Origin: JAJRVM01 sp041752115
GTDB taxonomy: Bacteria > Planctomycetota > Planctomycetia > Pirellulales > Pirellulaceae
Assembly: GCA_041752115.1 (NCBI GenBank)
Contig: JBGSHS010000342.1
Coordinates: 5,459 to 69,458, forward strand
Length of the DNA stretch: 64,000 nt
Reading direction: 5' to 3'
The notes beneath the pieces were generated by a model. The model had not been told where the DNA came from, did not search any database, and saw nothing but the letters and a program-made list of their open reading frames with translations. A program made the translations under genes and the position numbers. Of this stretch, positions 8,719-16,461 are shown piece after piece (positions within the stretch are counted from its first letter, which is position 1; each line of letters begins with the position of its first letter).

Positions 8719-9177
8719 GTGACCAAGAAAGAGATCGTCAAGACGATTTCCGAAGAGATCGGTTTGACCCAACTTAAGACTAAGGAAATCGTGCAGAAAA
8801 CGTTTGATGCAATCGTTTGTGCACTGGTGGAAGAAAAACGCATCGAGCTGCGGAACTTCGGCGTATTTGAAGTCAAGAAGCGCGCTGCCCGCAAGGCGCG
8901 TAACCCTCGTACTGGCCAAAGGGTCGATGTGCCTGAGAAGTACGTGGTGACCTTCAAGCCGGGCAAGGAAATGGAAGAGCGAGTACGGCAGCTGGAGCGC
9001 GAGGCCGCAGAGGCCCGCGAAGCTGCTCAGCGCGCTCAAGCCCACGCGGCGATGCTACGAATGACACCTGGGGTGGGGGTAAGTCCCCCAGCACCCTCGT
9101 CCGCGGATGCCACCGCAGCCTCGGAGACAGTTGGTACGCCTCAGAGTTACGGAACGAATTCGGGAGGAAATGGGTAG
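8719..9177 (+). CDS. HU-family DNA-binding protein with a C-terminal extension
   Basis: Residues 1-92 are a complete HU/IHF fold: helical N-terminus (MTKKEIVKTISEEIG), the ELRNFGVFEV strand, and the beta-arm signature ARKARNPRTGQRVDVP with the conserved Pro tip. HU homodimers bend and compact DNA. After the fold the protein continues for about 60 residues, first a charged helix rich in Glu, Arg and Ala (about 93-120, possible coiled coil), then a Ser/Thr/Pro-rich tail. Usual HU length is about 90-100, so the extension is notable. The start is GTG at 8719 with GAGGGAG about 5 bases upstream. It has its own strong promoter at 8618-8646. Confidence 0.92.
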   Translation: MTKKEIVKTISEEIGLTQLKTKEIVQKTFDAIVCALVEEKRIELRNFGVFEVKKRAARKARNPRTGQRVDVPEKYVVTFKPGKEMEERVRQLEREAAEAREAAQRAQAHAAMLRMTPGVGVSPPAPSSADATAASETVGTPQSYGTNSGGNG

Positions 9178-9458
9178 GCGATTCAGGTACCGGCCGTGGG
9201 TCCGCCCAGGACACTGCTGGTCAGTCTTGACTCGACTGCAGGGAAGCAGCTATACCCGCCACTGCTCGTCTCTGGCCGTCCGGCCACACGAATCGTTTTC
9301 TGCTCAGGCTGCGCGGCGATGGGTCCGCACCGAAATCACAAGATGGAACACGGACAGGCTGGCTCAACGCGAACCAGTCGGTTTGTGACAAGGAAGTTTT
9401 CTGCACGCGCATTCGCGCGCCGGAAAGCGATGCATTCTCTTCAGGGAGGATTGATTCG

Positions 9459-9677
9459 ATGCGTCGAATCTGCTACGCGCTGTTGCTTTGCACGCTGCTG
9501 AGTACCAGTGTTGGGTGTTTCTTGCCCATCTACTCGGCGGATCGCTCCCGCCGAACTCGGCAGTTGATTTTCACTTCCGAAGATATGCGGCAGATGCTCA
9601 ACCAATGGGAACGAGTCTGGTTCCTCGATCAGCCGGATCACATGAATCCCGAACGTGTCCACGGTGGTGTGATCTAG
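9459..9677 (+). CDS. Small planctomycete lipoprotein
   Basis: A 72-residue protein beginning MRRICYALLLCTLLSTSVGC. Residues 4-19 are a signal sequence and Cys20 is a plausible lipidation site (lipobox SVGC), so the mature 53-residue protein would be membrane-anchored. The mature part starts FLPIYSADRSRRTRQLIF and contains WERVWFLDQPDHM. To my knowledge short proteins of this pattern occur in many planctomycetes as uncharacterised proteins; this is recollection, not a search. The ribosome-binding site AGGGAGG lies 9 bases before ATG 9459. It is one of the smallest confident genes here. No function is known. Confidence 0.8.
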   Translation: MRRICYALLLCTLLSTSVGCFLPIYSADRSRRTRQLIFTSEDMRQMLNQWERVWFLDQPDHMNPERVHGGVI

Positions 9678-10542
9678 CCAGGCGGGCCTGCCGTGCCGAC
9701 GATTGGGTGCCACGTGCTGCGACGGTGGAGTGGCCTGCATCGAGCGATCGATGCTTGGTTGCCCTGTCCGCTGCACGTTCGGCCAATCGTTCGGACTTGG
9801 TTGAGCCAGCCGGGCTGACGAACGAGCGCAGTGCTATGCCACTGGGTCTGCGCTCGCGATTTGGTGCTGCATCGACCCAGAGTGCGTGTTGATCCGGTTG
9901 GGTACTGACGATGGCTGTGCCCTTGGCGGCCGATTCATCGGAGCGTACCCCTCACAGAGGTTCCTGGACGGGTTATTAGCCATTTCGTCAGAGGACCGAC
10001 TCAAAGTGGTGCTTCGAGTGTTCGCGCATCGGAAGACGTGTGCACACTGGCGTACGGGCGCAGCGCCGCCGCTTCGCTCAGGGGGGACGTCTCGCCGGGG
10101 CATCCGCCCTTTCTTCTGCTGGAGCGTGTCAGCTTCTCAAGCCTGATCGGTGGGGCAATTCGGACGCCGGACTCCTCGGTATCACCGGATCCCTGCTCTG
10201 GCAGCTGACGGTTCGCGTCGGGGCCAGCGATGTTAGAGTCGGTCGCGCCCGCTATCAGGAACTTGAATGTGGAGCCGACTGATGAACACTTGCGCCGAGG
10301 GTCCGCTGGTCGCGGCGATGCGCGGTGGTCTCGGCGTGCTCAGTCGGGCAGAGCCGGCGGTCCATTCTGTCGCGACCGGGCAGCCGAGCTTCGTGTATTA
10401 TCCGGCATCGAGGGGAAGGCGAGCCGGGCAGCGGTAGCCGCCCTGTTGCCGGTGTCGAGTTGCCGTTAGACTGGCCATTTTGCGGGGCGGGAGGGAATCC
10501 TGTGGTGTTCCGGGGAGCTTGCCTAACGGGTGGACGAGATTG
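9678..10542. other. 865-base intergenic region without a recognisable gene
   Basis: No open frame here has a family-like product. The composition is similar to neighbouring DNA, and several stretches such as 10037-10110 are GC-rich. I saw no tRNA-like cloverleaf, terminator or strong promoter. Confidence 0.45.
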
Positions 10543-11487
10543 GTGACGAACTTACCGGTGAACAGTCAGGTGGACTTGCGGACGCGTCTGGGACGGTTGG
10601 AATTGTCCAATCCGATTCTGGTGGCCAGTGGTACGTTTGGGTATGCGCGGGAGATGCAACATCTGGTTGACTTGACGCGATTGGGTGGGGTCATACCCAA
10701 GACGGTGACTGCCCAACCGCGAAGCGGCAATGCGCCATGGCGGACCGTCGAAACGGCTGCCGGTCTGCTCAACTCGATTGGGTTGGACAACGACGGGATT
10801 GACGCGTTCATAGCGCATCATCTGCCGTATTTGCGCCAGATTGGCACGCGCGTGATCGTCAGTATCGCCGGACGCACGCCGGGAGAGTACGTGCAGATGG
10901 CCGGCCAGTTGCAGCAAGCGGGGGGCGCCGATGCGTTGGAGTTGAACATTTCCTGTCCGAACGTGACGGGCGGGGTCGATTTCGGTACGGATCCGGAGGC
11001 GTGTCACCGCCTGGTATCGGCGGTGCGTGAGGCGTGTGATCTGCCGATCATCGCCAAGTTGACTCCGAACGTGACGAGTATTCGGGAAATCGCCCAGGCG
11101 GCGGCTGCGGCTCAGGCGGATGCGGTGAGCGTGATTAACACGCTCCTGGGGATGGCCATCGATTGGCGCATGCGCCGGCCCTTGCTGGGGAACGTGATGG
11201 GAGGGCTGAGCGGGCCGGCGATCAAGCCGGTGGCATTGCGCTGTGTCTATCAGGTAGCTCAGGCGATCGATATTCCGGTGGTGGGAATTGGTGGGATCGC
11301 GACGATTGACGATGTGATGGAGTTTCTGGTGGCAGGGGCGGCCGCCGTGCAGATCGGGACGGCCAACTATTACGACCCGACGATATCGCAGCGGCTCGTG
11401 GAGCAGCTGCCTGCAGCGCTGCAGCAGGCCGGTGTGAGTGGTGTGGGTGAGATCATCGGGACGATTCGGGATGGTCGGCGGTCGTGA
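10543..11487 (+). CDS. pyrD: Dihydroorotate dehydrogenase, class 1B catalytic subunit
   Basis: Oxidises dihydroorotate to orotate in pyrimidine synthesis, with FMN. Of 314 residues, the segment LSNPILVASGTFGYAREM opens the TIM barrel, the substrate loop contains NSIGLDNDG, and Cys138 in LNISCPNVTGG is the class 1 catalytic base. The FMN phosphate region reads VVGIGGI. Cys rather than Ser at this position puts it in class 1, and the overall sequence fits the 1B group, which normally works with a PyrK electron-transfer subunit; no pyrK is adjacent. GTG 10543 is taken as start; an in-frame ATG at 10480 would add 21 unlikely residues. Confidence 0.92.
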   Translation: MTNLPVNSQVDLRTRLGRLELSNPILVASGTFGYAREMQHLVDLTRLGGVIPKTVTAQPRSGNAPWRTVETAAGLLNSIGLDNDGIDAFIAHHLPYLRQIGTRVIVSIAGRTPGEYVQMAGQLQQAGGADALELNISCPNVTGGVDFGTDPEACHRLVSAVREACDLPIIAKLTPNVTSIREIAQAAAAAQADAVSVINTLLGMAIDWRMRRPLLGNVMGGLSGPAIKPVALRCVYQVAQAIDIPVVGIGGIATIDDVMEFLVAGAAAVQIGTANYYDPTISQRLVEQLPAALQQAGVSGVGEIIGTIRDGRRS

Positions 11488-11551
11488 ACGGACGATGAGA
11501 GGGTGGGGAACTTGTTGCCAGTGATGCGGCTTAGCGCCGGTACGATGACGG

Positions 11552-11568
11552 GCGCGCGGTGTGCGCGC
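11552..11568. promoter_or_regulatory. GC-rich hairpin between pyrD and trpS
   Basis: Arms GCGCGC (11552-11557 and 11563-11568) flank a 5-base loop. No T-run follows, so it is not a classical terminator. It may reduce readthrough or shape the trpS leader. Confidence 0.3.
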
Positions 11569-11607
11569 TCGCAGAAACGAATGGCTTTCTACCTTGTTGA
11601 TTGACTC

Positions 11608-12573
11608 ATGCGAGTGCTATCTGGAATTCAACCGACGGGTCGTTTTCACTGGGGCAATTACTTCGGCGCAATCCGTCAGTACATTGCGTTACAGCATGAA
11701 GACGAAGCGTATTACTTCATTGCCAATCTGCACGCGTTGACAACCGTGCGTGATCCGCAGCGGCTGCGCGAGGCCACCTACGACGCGGCACTCGACCTGC
11801 TGGCCCTCGGCTTGAATCCTCAGCACGCCGTGCTGTTTGTGCAGTCCGATGTGCCGGAAGTATCGGAGTTGTGCTGGTTGCTGATGACCGGAACTCCGAT
11901 GGGATTGCTCGAGCGATGCCACGCGTACAAGGAGAAGAAAGCGCGGGGGCTGACCGCGGATGCCGGTTTGTTCACTTATCCGGTCCTGATGGCTGCCGAT
12001 ATTCTGGCCTACGATGCCGATGTGGTGCCAGTCGGAGAGGATCAGGTGCAGCACATCGAAGTCTGTCGCGACCTGGCCCGCAGCTTCAATCACACATTTG
12101 GCGAGGTGTTCAATATCCCTCAAGCCCAGTTGCTCGACAGTTCAGCCAAAGTCCCCGGTACGGATGGGGAGAAGATGTCCAAGAGCTACAATAATACCAT
12201 TGAGATCTTCGAAGATCCCAGGTCGGTCCGCAAGAAGGTGATGCGGATCACCACGGATTCGCGCCCGATGGAAGAGCCGAAAGATCCGGAAACCGACCAT
12301 CTGTTTCAGCTCTATTGGCTGTTTGCAGATGATGTGCAGAGAGAGGAGATGGCAGCCATGTATCGTCGCGGCGGTTTCGGTTACGGCAGTGTCAAGAAGG
12401 AACTGGCGGCCGTGGCGGAAGAGTATTTTGCGGAAGCGCGTCAGCGTCGCCTCGCGTTGGCTGCGGATCGTGAGAAGGTCGAACAGATTCTGGCTGAGGG
12501 AGCTCAGCGGGCGCGTCGCAAGGCGGCCCAGGTGCTGCGACGGGCCCAGCAGGCTTGTGGTTTGGGAGTGTGA
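11608..12573 (+). CDS. trpS: Tryptophanyl-tRNA synthetase
   Basis: A class I aminoacyl-tRNA synthetase of 321 residues, the usual bacterial length. The HIGH-type motif is HWGN at 14-17 (IQPTGRFHWGNYFG). The KMSKS loop is exact at 189-193. Tryptophan-pocket segments GEDQVQHIE and MAADILAYDADVVPVG are present. The C-terminal helices end in a basic stretch (RARRKAAQVLRRAQQ). The ATG at 11608 lacks a clear Shine-Dalgarno sequence, as is common in planctomycetes. No T-box or trp leader was seen upstream; only a GC hairpin at 11552-11568. It is followed 219 bases later by acpS. Confidence 0.96.
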   Translation: MRVLSGIQPTGRFHWGNYFGAIRQYIALQHEDEAYYFIANLHALTTVRDPQRLREATYDAALDLLALGLNPQHAVLFVQSDVPEVSELCWLLMTGTPMGLLERCHAYKEKKARGLTADAGLFTYPVLMAADILAYDADVVPVGEDQVQHIEVCRDLARSFNHTFGEVFNIPQAQLLDSSAKVPGTDGEKMSKSYNNTIEIFEDPRSVRKKVMRITTDSRPMEEPKDPETDHLFQLYWLFADDVQREEMAAMYRRGGFGYGSVKKELAAVAEEYFAEARQRRLALAADREKVEQILAEGAQRARRKAAQVLRRAQQACGLGV

Positions 12574-12792
12574 GCTGAGGGAGATCAGCCCAACGGAGGC
12601 AGGCCCCGAGGCAGGTGGGCCGGGACAGCTGGAAGGACAATCGATCTCTGCGGTGATTCATCAATCTTCCGTGTCGCGTCTCGATGGCCGGCAGAACTGA
12701 GCCGCTGGTATGAGCGGGCAAGTTGCCGCCAGGGACGCCGCCACGGTCCACCTGGAACCGAGCGAGCCATTTGAACGCTTGCCGCTGCGAAC

Positions 12793-13194
12793 ATGACTGT
12801 CATAGGAATCGGCACGGATATCGTCGAAGTCCTGCGTATTGCGCAGATGATCGAACGACATGGGGAACTGTTTCTCCATCGCGTCTTCACTCCCCGCGAA
12901 ATCGAATACTGCAGCGCGCGCAAGGCGGCCACCCAGCACTATGCCGGGCGCTGGGCGGCCAAGGAAGCGATTCTCAAAGCGTTGGGAACCGGCTGGTCCC
13001 GAGGCATTCAATGGCTCGACATGGAAATCCGTAACGATGGTGCCGGCAAGCCCTCTGTGGCTCTCGGGGGTGGGGCCCGTGAAGTCTGTGAGCAGTTGGG
13101 GATTGGCGAAATGATGGTGAGTATTTCCCACTGCCGCACGCACGCCAGCGCAGTGGCTGTGGCACTCAAGGCGACGCGTCCCGGCAGCGACTGA
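12793..13194 (+). CDS. acpS: Holo-[acyl-carrier-protein] synthase
   Basis: Transfers 4'-phosphopantetheine from CoA to acyl carrier protein. The 133-residue length is typical. The magnesium ligands are Asp9 (IGTDIVE) and Glu58 (RWAAKEAILKALG), both in standard motifs. The C-terminal strand MVSISHCRTHASAVAVA is also conserved. The ATG at 12793 gives the family start MTVIGIGTDIVE; there is no strong ribosome-binding site. It runs convergent to topA, whose stop lies 117 bases downstream. No obvious terminator hairpin with a T-run was found between them. Confidence 0.96.
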   Translation: MTVIGIGTDIVEVLRIAQMIERHGELFLHRVFTPREIEYCSARKAATQHYAGRWAAKEAILKALGTGWSRGIQWLDMEIRNDGAGKPSVALGGGAREVCEQLGIGEMMVSISHCRTHASAVAVALKATRPGSD

Positions 13195-13311
13195 TCACAG
13201 CTCCCTGCGGCACCTTGCCAGACTGTCAACACTTGCTTCCCACACCTGCTTCGCACCGAGCCGCCAAGCTGCCCAGTTGCTTGACGGGCTGACGGGCGCC
13301 CGGGGTAATCG

Positions 13312-16029
13312 TTACGAAGACTGCTTCTTGGACGAGGATTTCTTCGGCGCCTTTTTCGCGGCCTTCTTGGGAGCCGCCTTCTTCACTACCTTCTTGGGAG
13401 TGGCCGCCTTCCTGGCAGGCGTTTTCCTGCGGCCCCTCGAGGCGGTCTTGCCACCGCGTGCTGCGCGGTCCGCGAGCAACTGACAGGCAACCTCAAACGT
13501 CACGCTCTCGGGATTCATTTCCTTGGGCAGGGAGGCGTTGGTGCTCCCGTCCGTCAGATAGGGGCCGTACCGACCCGCGAGCAATCTGATGGGCGTACCG
13601 GTCACCGGCGATTCGGCAAAGACCTGCAGCGGCTCCTGGGACGCGGCTGGCCGCTTGCCTCGCGTCTTGGGCTGGGCCAGCAATTCCATCGCTTCTTCGA
13701 GCGACACATCTAAGGGGGACAGATCGACCGGCAGCGAACGGGTCTCCGCCCCGCACTTCACATACGGTCCATAGCGGCCGTTGGATGCCACGACCGGCTC
13801 GCCCGTCGACGGATGGTCCCCCAGGGCCCGTGGCAGCGAGAGCAGTTTCAAGGCGGTGGCAAGATCAATTTCCGACGCCTCCATCCCTTTCAGGAGCGAC
13901 GCGTTGCGTTTGGCGTCGTCGTCCGCCAAGCCTAGCTGCACATAAGGACCAAAGCGTCCCTGTTTGACGAAGACCGGCTTGTGCGTGTCGGGGCACAGGC
14001 CCAGCGGCTCATCCGTCTGCTGGCCCTTGGCGAGCAACTCGAGCGCTTTCTCCAAGGTCAGTTCTTCCGGAGTCAACCCCTCCGGTATGCTCGCGCGGCG
14101 TTCACCTTGTTCCAGGAACGGGCCGAATTTCCCCACTCGCACAAAGACATCCTCGCCGGCCGACTGTCCGTCTCCCGCCACTCCAATGCGGAATCGGCTG
14201 ACATCGCGCGCGTCAACCTCCTTGATTTTCGATTCCACCTGACCCTTCAGGCCGGGTATGTCGTTGCCGAAAAAGAAATGCTGCAGATACTCAACATGCT
14301 GCTTCTCGCGTCGGCTGATCTCGTCGAGGAAGTCTTCCATCTGGGCCGTGAACTGGTAATCCACCAGACCCGGCAAGTGCTCGGTCAGCAGACGCACCAC
14401 CGAGAACGCCACCCAGGTCGGCACCAGTGCGTTGTTCTTCTTGAAGACGTAGTCGCGAGCAAGAATCGTGTCGATAATCGCCGCATAGGTGCTCGGACGG
14501 CCAATTCCCATCTCTTCGAGTGTGCGAGTCAAGGACGCCTCGCTGTATCGCGACGGCGGTTGGGTCGTGTGGCTCTTCGCCTCCAGTTCGCGACACCGTA
14601 ACGACTCCCCACGCGCCACCGTCGGCAGAATCGTCTCCTTGTCAGCCAGTTCCGCATTGGGATCGTCCGAGCCTTCCACATACGCCCGCAGGAAACCGGG
14701 AAACTCAATCGTCTTGCCGCTCACCTGAAAGACCGCACCGCCCCCTTCCACCGTGATGGTGATGCGGTGCCCGGTTGCATCAGCCATCTGGCTGGCGATC
14801 GTGCGCTTCCAGATCATTTCGAACAAACGGAACTGATCCGATTCCAGTTCCGACCGGAGTGACTCGGGAAGTCGGAAGGGGTGCCCGGCAGGACGAATCG
14901 CTTCGTGTGCCTCTTGAGCATTCTTCACCTTCGACTTGTAGGTCCGCGGCTCACGGGGCAAATACTGAGCGCCGTACTGCGACCTCACCAGCTCACGCGC
15001 CGCTTCCACTGCGACCGACGCGAGATTGGTCGAGTCGGTACGCATGTAGGTAATGTATCCGTTCTCGTACAGGCTCTGGGCCACCTGCATCGTACGGCGT
15101 GCCGTGAAACCCAGCTTCCGATTCGCTTCCTGCTGCATCGTGCTGGTCGTAAACGGAGCGGCCGGCCGCATGACGTAGGGCTTGTCCTCCAACGCCGTCA
15201 CTCGGAATTCCGCCCCCGTCAATCGCTCCGCCAACTCCTGGGCCGCCGACTCACTGAGCCACAGAAGTCGCTCGTCTTTGAGTTGCCCCGTCCTGGGATC
15301 GAAGTCCCGCCCCGCCGGGATCCTGCGGCCGTCGACCGACACCAGCAACGCCTGAAACGTCCCGGCCGCTGCCAGGAATGTGCCGATCAAGTCCCAGTAG
15401 CTGGCCGCCCGGAACTCCATCCGCTCCCGCTCCCGCTCCACAATCAGCCGGATCGCCACGCTCTGCACACGCCCTGCCGACAGCCGTGGGCCGATCTTCC
15501 GCCACAATAGCGGTGAAACCTCATAGCCATACAGGCGATCGAGGATCCGCCGCGTCTCCTGAGCACGCACCAGCCCGTCATCAATGTCCCGCGGATTACC
15601 CAACGCCTCGTCAATGGCCTCTTTGGTGATCTCGTGAAACACCAAACGCCGTACGGGGATCTTCGGTCGCAACAATTCAAATAAATGCCAGCTGATCGCC
15701 TCTCCTTCGCGGTCCTCGTCCGTCGCCAACCAGAGATCTTTCGCGTCCTGCAGAGCCTTGCGCAGCTTGGCGACCTGCTGCCGCTTGTCGGCCGGAACCA
15801 CGTAGATGGGGGTAAAGGCATCGTCGACGTTGACGCCCAAATAAGCCCAAGGCTCCCCCTTGTATTTTTCGGGAATCTCGCGAGTTCCTTTTGGCAGATC
15901 CCGCACGTGCCCGATGCTGGCCTGTACGTCGTAACCGCTCCCCAGGAACTTTGAGATAGTGCGTGCCTTGGCAGGGGATTCGACGATCACGAGCGATTTT
16001 CCGCCCGATGGAGTTGCTTTCTTGGCCAT
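13312..16029 (-). CDS. topA: DNA topoisomerase I
   Basis: Relaxes negative supercoils through a single-strand break. In 905 residues the TOPRIM domain has Glu17 (VIVESPAKA) and the acidic triad at Asp104, Asp106, Glu108 (ATDEDREGE). The nucleophile is Tyr328 in GYITYMRTDS. From about residue 600 the enzyme carries four to five 'topoisomerase C-terminal' repeats of the GRFGPYVQLG type instead of Cys4 zinc fingers. The last 60 residues are almost all Lys, Ala, Arg, Pro and Ser (for example KKVVKKAAPKKAAKKAPKK), a histone H1-like basic tail probably aiding DNA binding. The start is ATG 16029 (MAKKATPSGG). Confidence 0.96.
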   Translation of the reverse strand: MAKKATPSGGKSLVIVESPAKARTISKFLGSGYDVQASIGHVRDLPKGTREIPEKYKGEPWAYLGVNVDDAFTPIYVVPADKRQQVAKLRKALQDAKDLWLATDEDREGEAISWHLFELLRPKIPVRRLVFHEITKEAIDEALGNPRDIDDGLVRAQETRRILDRLYGYEVSPLLWRKIGPRLSAGRVQSVAIRLIVERERERMEFRAASYWDLIGTFLAAAGTFQALLVSVDGRRIPAGRDFDPRTGQLKDERLLWLSESAAQELAERLTGAEFRVTALEDKPYVMRPAAPFTTSTMQQEANRKLGFTARRTMQVAQSLYENGYITYMRTDSTNLASVAVEAARELVRSQYGAQYLPREPRTYKSKVKNAQEAHEAIRPAGHPFRLPESLRSELESDQFRLFEMIWKRTIASQMADATGHRITITVEGGGAVFQVSGKTIEFPGFLRAYVEGSDDPNAELADKETILPTVARGESLRCRELEAKSHTTQPPSRYSEASLTRTLEEMGIGRPSTYAAIIDTILARDYVFKKNNALVPTWVAFSVVRLLTEHLPGLVDYQFTAQMEDFLDEISRREKQHVEYLQHFFFGNDIPGLKGQVESKIKEVDARDVSRFRIGVAGDGQSAGEDVFVRVGKFGPFLEQGERRASIPEGLTPEELTLEKALELLAKGQQTDEPLGLCPDTHKPVFVKQGRFGPYVQLGLADDDAKRNASLLKGMEASEIDLATALKLLSLPRALGDHPSTGEPVVASNGRYGPYVKCGAETRSLPVDLSPLDVSLEEAMELLAQPKTRGKRPAASQEPLQVFAESPVTGTPIRLLAGRYGPYLTDGSTNASLPKEMNPESVTFEVACQLLADRAARGGKTASRGRRKTPARKAATPKKVVKKAAPKKAAKKAPKKSSSKKQSS

Positions 16030-16461
16030 TAGCTACTGCTGAAAAATGGTGAATGTGGGTGGTTTGGTTGGAACATGGTCGCCTCGCCCCAGAGAACCTC
16101 TACCAAGAGAATCGTCGAAACGGCCTGCGAACCATCGAAATTATCTTTCGTCCAGTTGTCAATGGGGTTGCGAATCCTGGCAAATCAACGACACTCCTTT
16201 TTGGGATTGTATTTACGTCGACGACCCATACAATCTCTTTCTTCGGGTCTGGCTGCCCAGCCCCTACGGAGGCCCGGTGTGCCTGCGGTCCGAACCCCTG
16301 TGCCCTCCCCAACTCGGATACAGAGTACAGGTTACCCAGCTTCCAGCTTTCCGACAGATTCACAACGACCTTGCCGACGGCTGTCAAGATCATTAATGCT
16401 GGCGATCTATGGCTGTCAAGGCGATTTTGCTAACCCCGCTATCTAGGCAGGAAGGAATCCG
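16030..16461. other. 432-base divergent region between topA and the SurA/PpiD-like gene
   Basis: Holds the promoters of two divergent genes. A 10-base direct repeat, GGCTGTCAAG, occurs at 16379-16388 and 16411-16420, 32 bases apart, close upstream of the plus-strand gene; it could be a regulator site. The plus gene has a GGAAGG ribosome-binding site. No gene seen. Confidence 0.45.
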
